DNA of 64,000 nt from positions 1 to 64,000 of the forward strand of contig NZ_QZCF01000010.1 in NCBI RefSeq assembly GCF_003591485.1, in the 5' to 3' direction. Shown here one piece after another: positions 25,937 through 32,977 of this stretch (position 1 is the stretch's first letter; every line of letters begins with the position of its first letter). This stretch comes from Paenibacillus sp. 1011MAR3C5 (GTDB lineage: Bacteria; Bacillota; Bacilli; Paenibacillales; Paenibacillaceae). The position numbers and the translations under genes were made by a program. The notes beneath the pieces are model-generated. The model did not search any database. It saw only the letters and a program-made list of their open reading frames with translations, and was not told the DNA's origin.

Positions 25937-28014
25937 CGATATACCCCCTCAGCCGATACGGAAATCTCCTCTTGCAAAACCGTTGTAATCGCTTGAACCA
26001 TGGAGCTAACGTCCATGCCGTTCTTGATATCACCGGTCTGCACGTTAACAGACGGCTGCAGCGTAACGAAGTTTTGGATATTCTTCATCTCCGCAAGCTC
26101 CCGCATCGTCTTCAGATCCTCGCTACTGATGTCGACGGTATCGTTGATTTTGCCGACCTCGTCCAGACGGCCGCCTCCAACTGACACTGCAGCGTTTTGT
26201 TGGAATTGAGTGCTTGGATCTTCATATGGAGTCACAGCCTTCTCTTCCGCGGCTATTTCTTGTTCTGCACGCTGAGCTGCACGTTCGGCAAGGAAGTTGT
26301 TTTCCTCCTCAATTCGCTGCTGCTTATTGAATTCTGCGCGGGCTATTGCTTTTTGCTTTTCATCTGGCGCCTTATCTACCAAATCCTGGACAAAACTCTC
26401 CATATCCGCCTTGAATGAAATCTGATAGCTTGTACCGAATACGGAGTTGACAACATCCAGAAACCCATTGATTTCATCAATGATGCCGTTCACTACACCA
26501 TCAATTATTTTGCCAATGGTCTTGGCAAACATTAAGAATGGCTCGGATAAAGCATCTACGAGCGTCCAAAAGAAAATAACAAGCTGATCCCAGAAGTTCA
26601 GGATTTTATTCCATACTTTCAACATAAACAACGCTACAGTATCATTCGTTTTCCACAAGTTGATCAGCATCATAACCAAACCTGCAACTAGTGAAATGAT
26701 GAGGAAGATCACATTGGCCTTCATCGCTGTGTTCAAGCCGTTCCAAGCTTTCCCCACGCCTTCTGTAATAGTCTTATGGATACCCATTGCAATATTCGTT
26801 AGTGCAGTATATACCTGGCTCAGTTGTTGAAGAGTGTTATAAACACTCACCGCTTTGTTCACACCTTCATAGATCGGTCCAACAGTCGACCAATTATCCG
26901 CCATAAAGCCTGCTACTGCAGCATTCTCTGTCATTAAAGAAGTAAGACTTTCTTTTAGAAGAGCAACAGATTCTGTTATTTTAGGAATTTGGCTTTCAAC
27001 CGCTGGCGTAGCTTCTGCCGCAGCAGCTTCGGCTGCTTCGGCTGCCGGAGCCGGCAAAGCAAGCGTATTGCTTGGAGAATGCTCTATGATATTTGCCGCA
27101 GCCATAGCATTGGTAGTTTGCAAATCGCTAGTGGCCTTTTTCGCCAGTACAATGCTGTTTTCCGGTTTTTCGTAAGGTACCGGCAATAGATTGGAAGACC
27201 CGCCGTATGGAAGAGCTTCTATTACTTCAGAGCCACGCCCTGAAGAAACCTGGGCAATTGAAGAGACAATACTCGAAATCTTGGTCAGTATGCCGCTTAG
27301 GGAATCATTAGCTTTGCTGAGACCGCTTTGGATCGTTTTATGCATGGAATCCAACCACTCACCTAATTTAGTGGCAATTGATGTATTCAGAACTGCAAGT
27401 CCAGACAGTTTCGTGGACATTTCTTCGAAAACGACAGCCTGACTGCTCAGCATAGCTTCTATTTGCTTACTCGAGGACATCTCGGTTTCTTGCTTCTTCT
27501 TTTCTTCTGTCTTTTTCTTTTCAGTCTCTGTAATAGTATTGATATCCGGTATATTAGAGCCGATCATTTCAATAAACTCCCCAAATTTGGGGATAACTTC
27601 TTTTTTGATTTTCTCCTCCAGTTTGGCTCGTTCCGACTCTAAGGATACCGCTTTAGCTTCCTGTGCAGGAGGCTCCGAGGGAACTACACTCGGAAGCTGT
27701 ATTGCTGTGGAAATTCCCGCCGTAACCATCGGTTGGGAAACGCTTATCATTCGCTTGCCAGCTGCTTCAATCGCCTCCGCCAATGCCGTTATGCCTTTAG
27801 CCGCCTCGTCTAACGGCGTAACCATTGCCGTAACCGCTCGTTCCATCGCTCCCAAGCTGCTTTGCATGCGTTCTGCTGCCTTGCGTTCGGCTATTACCAT
27901 CGAACGCTGCATGTTATCCACGGCCAAAGCAGCGAGGTTCATAGAACCCATCATGCCCCGAACGACGCCTAGCATGTGCTTTTGTCCTCTCGCCAAAGCT
28001 TTTGTCGTACTCAT
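25933..28014 (-). CDS. xkdO: Tail tape measure protein
   Basis: A 693-residue protein in the PBSX xkdO position. The N terminus is helical and Ala/Glu-rich (ALARGQKHMLGVVRGMMGS), with a long helical stretch to ~320. Two or three hydrophobic segments lie at ~430-500 (IFLIISLVAGLVMMLINLW and neighbours), typical of the part that enters the target membrane. A charged Gln/Glu-rich region follows before the end. By the phage rule of about 0.15 nm per residue the tail would be near 100 nm. This is much shorter than PBSX, whose XkdO has about 1330 residues. AAGGTGGTGA precedes the start. Confidence 0.87.
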   Translation of the reverse strand: MSTTKALARGQKHMLGVVRGMMGSMNLAALAVDNMQRSMVIAERKAAERMQSSLGAMERAVTAMVTPLDEAAKGITALAEAIEAAGKRMISVSQPMVTAGISTAIQLPSVVPSEPPAQEAKAVSLESERAKLEEKIKKEVIPKFGEFIEMIGSNIPDINTITETEKKKTEEKKKQETEMSSSKQIEAMLSSQAVVFEEMSTKLSGLAVLNTSIATKLGEWLDSMHKTIQSGLSKANDSLSGILTKISSIVSSIAQVSSGRGSEVIEALPYGGSSNLLPVPYEKPENSIVLAKKATSDLQTTNAMAAANIIEHSPSNTLALPAPAAEAAEAAAAEATPAVESQIPKITESVALLKESLTSLMTENAAVAGFMADNWSTVGPIYEGVNKAVSVYNTLQQLSQVYTALTNIAMGIHKTITEGVGKAWNGLNTAMKANVIFLIISLVAGLVMMLINLWKTNDTVALFMLKVWNKILNFWDQLVIFFWTLVDALSEPFLMFAKTIGKIIDGVVNGIIDEINGFLDVVNSVFGTSYQISFKADMESFVQDLVDKAPDEKQKAIARAEFNKQQRIEEENNFLAERAAQRAEQEIAAEEKAVTPYEDPSTQFQQNAAVSVGGGRLDEVGKINDTVDISSEDLKTMRELAEMKNIQNFVTLQPSVNVQTGDIKNGMDVSSMVQAITTVLQEEISVSAEGVYR

Positions 28015-28042
28015 CGATTCACCACCTTTCTGGTACGATCAA

Positions 28043-28075
28043 GGGACTGCTCTCTAAATTAAGAGAATCAGTCCC
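28043..28075 (-). other. Stable hairpin between chaperone and tape measure genes
   Basis: GGGACTG (28043-28049) pairs with CAGTCCC (28069-28075), extended by TCTCT with AGAGA inside. On the minus strand no T tract follows, so it is not a plain terminator. It may lower or separate expression of the tape measure gene or protect transcript ends. Confidence 0.5.
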
Positions 28076-28089
28076 CCGTATATAAATAA

Positions 28090-28260
28090 TCACTTTTTCC
28101 TCGCACTCTGCTTCCGCTCCGCTGCGATGCGTTCCTGGATGCAGGCAATCATGAAGGCCTTCTCCTCACGGGTCTGGCTCATGTATTCGCGAGGCGTCAT
28201 GTGGAATTTCATGAGGGCGTAGTACGCATAGTTAGCATCGCTGTCGCCCTCGCGGATTAG
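28090..28260 (-). CDS. Frameshift extension of the tail assembly chaperone (-1 frame)
   Basis: Reading one base back after the heptamer gives LIREGDSDANYAYYALMKF and then HMTPREYMSQTREEKAFMIA, ending ERKQSARKK, in total 56 residues. The frame has no start codon with a ribosome site at its head. Its composition (MTPREYMS, EEKAFMIACIQERI) is typical of the T part of phage chaperones. The fusion product would be about 195 residues. Absence of an independent start, position and slippery site together make ribosomal frameshifting the best explanation. Confidence 0.8.
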   Translation of the reverse strand, partial: LIREGDSDANYAYYALMKFHMTPREYMSQTREEKAFMIACIQERIAAERKQSARKK

Positions 28261-28266
28261 TTTTTT
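28213..28266 (-). promoter_or_regulatory. Programmed -1 ribosomal frameshift site
   Basis: On the minus strand the heptamer A AAA AAC (28266-28260) sits exactly in the X XXY YYZ phase, one codon before the stop. After an 8-base spacer, GAGGGCG (28251-28245) can pair with CGCCCTC (28219-28213) to form a 7-base stem, the expected stimulator. Confidence 0.8.
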
Positions 28267-28676
28267 GCTTCGTCTACAAGCTCCTCGAAGTTCATATTGT
28301 AGCCGGAGATTCGCTGAATCTCCTTCGACAATTCTTCGATTTCACCGGCCAGCAGCACCTTTTGCAAGTAACCGTCCGAATCAAAGCAGCCCAGCTTTTG
28401 AATGCTTGCAGCGTCTTTGAAATTAGGAACAACCGTATGGTTAATCACAATCGCTTTCGAAATCGCGCCAGAATCGATCTCGACCTTGCGATCCTTGCTT
28501 TTCGGATTGATTTTCATCGCGCGTTTCTGATACGATGCCATATCGTCTGCGCTCATCGCACGGATCGTAAACTTCATCAGCTTGCCGTCTTTGCCCTTGA
28601 ACCGGTCGGAGATCACAACCTCCTCCGTCAAATTATCCACGGGGTGACTGTTCAGAAAATCTTGCAATGTACTCAT
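28257..28676 (-). CDS. xkdN: Tail assembly chaperone, short form (XkdN-like)
   Basis: A 139-residue protein in the position of PBSX XkdN, between tube and tape measure genes. It starts MSTLQDFLNSHPVDNLTEEV and contains MSADDMASYQKRAM and INHTVVPNFKDAASIQKLG; it ends EELVDEAKN. In long-tailed phages the gene here makes a chaperone that coats the tape measure, in a short form and a frameshifted long form (lambda gpG and gpGT). The last codons, GCA AAA AAC TAA, contain a perfect slippery heptamer, described separately. Confidence 0.87.
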   Translation of the reverse strand: MSTLQDFLNSHPVDNLTEEVVISDRFKGKDGKLMKFTIRAMSADDMASYQKRAMKINPKSKDRKVEIDSGAISKAIVINHTVVPNFKDAASIQKLGCFDSDGYLQKVLLAGEIEELSKEIQRISGYNMNFEELVDEAKN

Positions 28677-28709
28677 AAAATAATGGCCTCCTCAATAATT
28701 TAGGTAATC

Positions 28710-29174
28710 TTAGGACTGAAGCGAGTTGAACTTATCCGGAATGTCGAAGTCCTCGAATGTGAACGGAAGCTCTTCTTCCAGGGAATCCTCCGCCGTAGCG
28801 TCGAACTTCATGAGTAGAATGCTGTCCAGGTTGCAGCGGCGAAGCACAATCGTTTGCTTGCCCGCTCTAGAAGCCGGGTCCTCGTTGACGATGGTAAGGT
28901 CGAAGTAGAAATCCTTGCCCGACTTCACGTATTCCTTCGTCAGCTCACGGAATTTGGACGTGACATAATAAAGCGTCAAAGTACCAGTGCCTGTCCAGCC
29001 TACGGTCTTCTTACCCACAGTTGTTTTGCCGAGCATAGGCACGTCAGCCTTAGTCTTTTCAATCGTCGCTTCACCCGTCTTGGCATAAAACAGTTCCTCA
29101 AGCACACCGTCAATGCTGACTGTCGCTTTCGCCTGCTTGCCGCTAATCGTGTCTTGTACGTTCATGTATGACAT
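28710..29174 (-). CDS. xkdM: Tail tube protein XkdM-like
   Basis: A 154-residue protein following the sheath gene, as in PBSX. It has DTISGKQAKATVSIDGVLEELFY near the start, GWTGTGTLTLYYVTSKFREL and EEELPFTFEDFDIPDKFN at the end. Tube proteins stack as hexamers inside the sheath. The start is 2 bases past the sheath stop. Confidence 0.88.
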   Translation of the reverse strand: MSYMNVQDTISGKQAKATVSIDGVLEELFYAKTGEATIEKTKADVPMLGKTTVGKKTVGWTGTGTLTLYYVTSKFRELTKEYVKSGKDFYFDLTIVNEDPASRAGKQTIVLRRCNLDSILLMKFDATAEDSLEEELPFTFEDFDIPDKFNSLQS

Positions 29175-29175
29175 A

Positions 29176-30495
29176 TTATTTTACCTCCACGGAAATATAG
29201 ATTTTTTCAACTGCGTCTACCGGTTGAATATAGAGTCCCACAAGAACGCCATCCGACTGGCCTTCAATAGGCGCTACGGTAATATCCGCATCGGAGTCCA
29301 GGTTTTGAATCGCACCGATGTTTTGCAGGTTCGTCATGTAGTTGACGATTTCATTCTTCAGCAGCGTACGGCCGTCGGCATTGTTCGCCACTTTACCGAT
29401 ATAGTAGGAGCTGAACACGCGGGAAATATCGTTATTGATCGCATCCAGCACGCGAATGACCCGATTTTTGCTGAAGTAGCGGCCTTTATCCGGCGTGAAC
29501 GCCGTGAACGTATTGATATCCTGTTCGACGAATGCGCGCGCGCCATCCTGTGAGAACAGAAATTCTCCGGTTTGCAAAGCTGCAACGATTTGAGTGTGCG
29601 TAAACCGTGGAGAAGCGTCTACCGCACCGTCATACCCCGCATAAGTGAGCGACTCGTTCGCTCCTGCTGCAGCGGAAGCGCCTGCGACCCATGCTGTCGC
29701 TTGGGCAGCATTAACCGTTCTGCCGTCTGCTAGAACAACGCCGTTCTTCACGCTGATAATGCCTTCGTAGTTGGCTGCCGGGTAGTTTTCTACCGCCAGC
29801 ACAACCTTGCGGCCTTCGTTGTCGCGCAGATTGTTGATGAAGGATACAAATAGAGCCTTCAATTCCGCATCCGTCGAAGGAAGCGCCATAGCATGGAATT
29901 GCTGCGTCTCGATGGCATCAAGGTAATCGATATAACTTTGGTTAACGGCGTTGTCGTTCGAGCCGCCAGTCAGCGGGATACCCGCGCTTTCTGTTAAGCC
30001 GCCGGAAGCATTCCATTCCACCCATGCGTTGGCCTTCAATCCGGCAATATGAGCTACCGTCTGTCGATCCTTCTCCACGCCTGCAACGAGCGTACTTACA
30101 TCGAACAATGCTGGGCTATCTGCATTAGCCTCAACAACTACCGTAATGTCGTTGCCTCTCTCGCCGCCATAGCGAGCTGTCGCAATGAGTTCTCCCAGGG
30201 TTGCCGATGCCTTCACGCCTTCGTTCACCCGGTAGAGCAGCAATGTTTTGGCGCGCTTCAGCGCCTCGCGTACCAGCAGCAGTTCCGGTGCCGACACCGG
30301 GTAGCCCAGTTTCTCTGTTGTGTTTTCGCCTGCCTCGATCGTGACGATACGCCCCGCTTCACCCCAAGAAAGCGTCACAGGCATCGTCACGATGCCGCGC
30401 TCGCCAACCGCCCCAAGCGGCTGTGGTGCGCTATTGAAATTTACATATACACCTGGTCTTACTTTATTTGTTGCTGTCCAATTTCCTCCGGTCAT
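29176..30495 (-). CDS. xkdK: Contractile tail sheath protein XkdK-like
   Basis: A 439-residue sheath protein. The start VRPGVYVNFNSAPQPLGAVGERGIV is the common sheath opening (PGVYVNF core). The end NIGAIQNLDSDADITVAPIEGQSDGVL leads to PVDAVEKIYISVEV, the conserved C-terminal strand that weaves subunits together. Presence of a sheath shows the tail is contractile (myovirus/R-type). Length is close to the ~466 residues of PBSX XkdK. Confidence 0.92.
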   Translation of the reverse strand: MTGGNWTATNKVRPGVYVNFNSAPQPLGAVGERGIVTMPVTLSWGEAGRIVTIEAGENTTEKLGYPVSAPELLLVREALKRAKTLLLYRVNEGVKASATLGELIATARYGGERGNDITVVVEANADSPALFDVSTLVAGVEKDRQTVAHIAGLKANAWVEWNASGGLTESAGIPLTGGSNDNAVNQSYIDYLDAIETQQFHAMALPSTDAELKALFVSFINNLRDNEGRKVVLAVENYPAANYEGIISVKNGVVLADGRTVNAAQATAWVAGASAAAGANESLTYAGYDGAVDASPRFTHTQIVAALQTGEFLFSQDGARAFVEQDINTFTAFTPDKGRYFSKNRVIRVLDAINNDISRVFSSYYIGKVANNADGRTLLKNEIVNYMTNLQNIGAIQNLDSDADITVAPIEGQSDGVLVGLYIQPVDAVEKIYISVEVK

Positions 30496-30496
30496 T

Positions 30497-30679
30497 CTAC
30501 TCCACTCTCCTATTCGTAAATGTTTGCGCCAGCTGCTTTACCTGTTGGATCGAAAAAGTTGATCCGACTTCAAGCAATGCGTCCAGCAAATTTTTTTCCC
30601 GTGCGGACCAGCATCTGGCTCGCAGCAATTGATCTTTCGTGAACGTTCGCTCCACGCTCTCTCCGGATTCGCCGTTCAT
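30497..30679 (-). CDS. Small protein between tail terminator and sheath
   Basis: A 60-residue frame, MNGESGESVERTFTKDQLLR then CWSAREKNLLDALLEVG, ending QTFTNRRVE. Its ATG overlaps the previous stop (ATGA) and its TAG lies just before the sheath ATG, which argues for a real coupled gene. No family is recognised. PBSX-like clusters often carry a small frame at this place. Confidence 0.6.
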   Translation of the reverse strand: MNGESGESVERTFTKDQLLRARCWSAREKNLLDALLEVGSTFSIQQVKQLAQTFTNRRVE

Positions 30680-31113
30680 TTTATCATCACCGCCTTCTGT
30701 TCGATAACGCCCATTCTTGGCGCTTGCGGCTCCACTCGCTTCACTCGCATGACCATTTGCATGGCAAAATGAAGCTTTCCTTCCCGTACCTCATGCTTCA
30801 GATCTGACATGCGGTATCTCGTACCTTCAATCTCCACTTGCCCAAGCAATTCATACAAGTCCTCCGCCAAATCATGCAGCTCTGCAATAGCGACTTCTGT
30901 GCCGGCTGGGACTGGATAAGTGATCCCGAATGTATGCGTTCGGCTGCTGTAACCGCCTAGCATCGCCGTCTGAGACATCGTTTTTAGCTCAAGAAGCATG
31001 GATTTCGGATTTACCGTTCCCTGCGAAGATTCGCCTACGACGATTAGATGAGGAAAATGATTAGCCAACAGACGGATCATATCTTCTCTGACGCTATTTG
31101 CCGTAACGGTCAT
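30676..31113 (-). CDS. Phage tail terminator-like protein
   Basis: A ~145-residue protein, the first gene of the tail operon. It shows VREDMIRLLANHFPHL, ITYPVPAGTEVAIAELHDLAEDLYELL and a beta-rich end, as in the tail terminator family upstream of sheath genes in Firmicute phages (around XkdJ). Tail terminators cap the tube and sheath. ATG 31113 is preferred; AGGAGG lies 11 bases upstream. The LexA box is about 100 bases before the start. Confidence 0.72.
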   Translation of the reverse strand: MTVTANSVREDMIRLLANHFPHLIVVGESSQGTVNPKSMLLELKTMSQTAMLGGYSSRTHTFGITYPVPAGTEVAIAELHDLAEDLYELLGQVEIEGTRYRMSDLKHEVREGKLHFAMQMVMRVKRVEPQAPRMGVIEQKAVMIK

Positions 31114-31211
31114 GGTGCGCAAGCCCTCCTTTCTGTCGATGCATAACAACTGTTCTCGCTGAGCTTTATCCATACTGCCTTTACTAGATAGCTAGGATAT
31201 TACATAAAACA

Positions 31212-31225
31212 GGAACGTCTGTTCG
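31212..31225 (-). promoter_or_regulatory. Consensus LexA (SOS) box in front of the tail operon
   Basis: On the minus strand the site reads CGAACAGACGTTCC, a full match to the Bacillus LexA consensus CGAAC-RNRY-GTTYC. It lies between the ArpU gene terminator and the first tail gene. TTTTAT and TAATAT just downstream could be -10 elements; no good -35 is present, which fits need for an activator. Confidence 0.75.
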
Positions 31226-31317
31226 CTTTTTTAACAACTAAAGCTTATCATAGGAACAGCCCCGAGTGCTCCCCAATCTACCCTCAACTTTCCTTCATAC
31301 GAGCGGTGCAATATGAA

Positions 31318-31349
31318 AATAAAAAAATCGATATCCGGTAGATATCGAT
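31318..31349 (-). terminator. Terminator of the ArpU-like gene
   Basis: On the minus strand an 8-base stem (ATCGATAT twice, 31349-31342 with 31334-31327) with a 7-base loop is followed by a run of T residues (31327-31321). It separates the activator gene from the tail operon, so the tail genes need their own promoter. Confidence 0.85.
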
Positions 31350-31392
31350 CCCTGCTGCAACAGCTATTGAAGAAGCAAGCTTACGCATTGCC

Positions 31393-31890
31393 TCAATCGC
31401 TTTCACTATTTATATCCCAAGTCAGCAGCCCCCACATCTTCAGTGTGTGCGCTACGGACAACATTCCATCGTTCATTCGCCGGTCTACGGTGGAGCTCTT
31501 GTCGCCCCGCTTCATATAATAGAGTGTTTCTGAATACGTATATCCTTTCAAATACCGCAGCGTAATTGCTTGCCGAGCCTCCTCATCGGGAATCATTGAG
31601 ACGGCTCTTTCAATCGCACTCCGTATAAGATCGCATTCCTCGGCAGCCCGCTTTTGGTTCTGGGCTAGCTGCACCGCGTTGACTGTCTTGTTCGCGTAGA
31701 GGTCATCACCATCCAACCTGCGCGTAATCTCGCTTTCATAGATCGTTTGCTTGAGAAGCTCTGAATGAGCCTTATAATCTTCCACTATCAACTTAAGCTC
31801 TCTATATTTCCTCAGCATGCGCTGCGCCTGCTTTTTCTCCTCCGCCGTAGGCTTTGTCAAATAAGCTAGTGCTGCTTGTCCGCTAATCAT
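31393..31890 (-). CDS. ArpU/Xpf-like activator of tail genes
   Basis: A 165-residue protein with a helical N-terminal part and a C-terminal helix-turn-helix resembling sigma-70 region 4 (DEEARQAITLRYLKG, YTYSETLYYMKRGD, TVDRRMNDG). This arrangement matches ArpU-type late regulators of Gram-positive phages and recalls PBSX Xpf, the sigma-like factor for its late operon. CGGAGG precedes the start by 8 bases. Operator 1 for the Xre repressor lies between its promoter region and its start, so Xre should repress it. It is divergent from xre. Confidence 0.75.
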   Translation of the reverse strand: MISGQAALAYLTKPTAEEKKQAQRMLRKYRELKLIVEDYKAHSELLKQTIYESEITRRLDGDDLYANKTVNAVQLAQNQKRAAEECDLIRSAIERAVSMIPDEEARQAITLRYLKGYTYSETLYYMKRGDKSSTVDRRMNDGMLSVAHTLKMWGLLTWDINSESD

Positions 31891-31906
31891 GATATCAACC
31901 TCCGTT

Positions 31907-31923
31907 GTACAAGATACTTGTAC
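31907..31923. promoter_or_regulatory. Xre operator 1
   Basis: A perfect palindrome, GTACAAG-ATA-CTTGTAC, 17 bases upstream of the ArpU-like start. It is one of three matching sites in 125 bases. Confidence 0.75.
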
Positions 31924-31941
31924 TAATAACCCTTATTTTAT

Positions 31942-31957
31942 GTACAAGATTCTTGTA
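31942..31957. promoter_or_regulatory. Xre operator 2
   Basis: TACAAG-ATT-CTTGTA at 31943-31957, differing from operator 1 only in the centre. Its centre is 35 bases from operator 1. It overlaps a possible -35 (TTGTAC on the minus strand). Confidence 0.75.
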
Positions 31958-32014
31958 TGTCAAGTTTGAAAACCATTGAATTTGTAATCCTCTTTAAAAA
32001 ATTGAAGATATATA

Positions 32015-32031
32015 GTACAATATACTTGTAC
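32015..32031. promoter_or_regulatory. Xre operator 3, overlapping the xre promoter
   Basis: GTACAATATACTTGTAC, the same outer arms with a changed left inner base. TACAAT within it (32016-32021) can serve as the xre -10, with TTTAAA 17 bases upstream as a weak -35, so binding here would be autoregulatory. Confidence 0.65.
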
Positions 32032-32095
32032 CTGAATTTATTAGAGTTTAGCTAGTCCAGTTTTGCTTCTGCAAAACATTTAAGGAGAGATAATC

Positions 32096-32518
32096 GTGTT
32101 TAGAGCCGATCGGTTAACGGAACGCAGAAAGCATCATAAGCTCACGCAAGAGCAGCTTGCGCACAAGGTTAACCTGACAAAGGCCGCGATTAGCAACTAC
32201 GAGCAAGGGCGCAGCGCACCACCGCATGAGACGTTAGCAGCTTTAGTAGACGCGCTCCACACGAACGCTGACTATTTGCTGGATCTTTCCGATAATCCCG
32301 ATCCAAAGGCACTTCAACAAGCTGAAAATTCGTCTACATCAAAAGGCTTGGCACCCGGAAAAAGCGCTCAGCCTGAATCTGGCGTGTATATTGCATACTT
32401 AGGCGGTCCACCTGAAGAAATGGACGAGGAAGAAGCGGAGCATTTGAAGCGCGAGCTGGAGATGTTCCGGGCTTTCAAAGAAAAACGCCGCCGGGACCGG
32501 GAATCCTTAATCGAGTAA
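32096..32518 (+). CDS. Xre-family repressor
   Basis: A 140-residue regulator. Residues ~5-62 are a Cro/CI-type helix-turn-helix (LTQEQLAHKVNLTKAAISNYEQG, quoted by LTQEQLAHKV and AISNYEQG). The rest is a linker and a charged helical end (DEEEAEHLKRELEMF), probably for oligomerisation. The start is GTG with AAGGAGAG 6 bases upstream. Three palindromic operators sit in the divergent promoter region. With the ImmA protease downstream it forms an ImmR/ImmA-like switch, as known for ICEBs1 of Bacillus, in which the protease destroys the repressor after DNA damage. Confidence 0.88.
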   Translation: MFRADRLTERRKHHKLTQEQLAHKVNLTKAAISNYEQGRSAPPHETLAALVDALHTNADYLLDLSDNPDPKALQQAENSSTSKGLAPGKSAQPESGVYIAYLGGPPEEMDEEEAEHLKRELEMFRAFKEKRRRDRESLIE

Positions 32519-32579
32519 ATGATTAATTAGATAAACCAACAAATGAAATATGTGTGAATTATAACTTTTTTTCCTGATG

Positions 32580-32880
32580 CACAGGTGCTCTAAGCCGAAT
32601 TTCTCGGCTTACAGACCAGCTTTCCCTGCCACGCAGGCGCTCTAAGCCGAATTTCTCGGCTTACAGACAGCTTTCCCTGCCACGCAGACGCTCTAAGCCG
32701 AATTTCTCGGCTTACAGACAGCTTTCCCTGCCACCGCAGGTGCTCTAAGCCGAATTTCTCGGCTTACAGACAGCTTTCCCTGCCACGCAGGTGCTCTAAG
32801 CCGAATTTCTCGGCTTACAGACAGCTTTCCCTGCCACGCAGGCGCTCTAAGCCGAGTTTCTCGGCTTGCACGAGTTTCCT
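32580..32880. repeat. 51-base tandem array 1, six hairpin units
   Basis: The core AAGCCGAATTTCTCGGCTT starts at 32592, 32644, 32695, 32747, 32798 and 32849, so units are 51-52 bases. Each core folds into a stem, AAGCCGA with TCGGCTT. Spacers read like ACAGACAGCTTTCCCTGCC followed by ACGCAGGCGCTCT and are nearly identical between units. The last core has GAG like array 2. The array fills the 460-base gap between xre and the ImmA gene; nothing there codes. Confidence 0.92.
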
Positions 32881-32945
32881 ACCCAGCGACTCAATAGAGG
32901 CAGCTGTCAATAAACCCCAAGGGGTTTTATTTTTCGGTAAATAAG

Positions 32946-32959
32946 CGAACATACATTCT
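32946..32959 (+). promoter_or_regulatory. Weak LexA-like site before the ImmA gene
   Basis: CGAACATACATTCT matches the Bacillus LexA consensus at 12 of 14 positions, 18 bases before the ImmA start. The deviations fall in the second half-site, so binding is uncertain. Confidence 0.3.
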
Positions 32960-32977
32960 TATACGAGGAGGAGCGGC

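Noticed and set aside
28257-28266. Sequencing error or broken gene instead of frameshifting
   Set aside because: The junction is a perfect slippery heptamer in the right phase with a downstream stem, in the very gene where phages use frameshifting.
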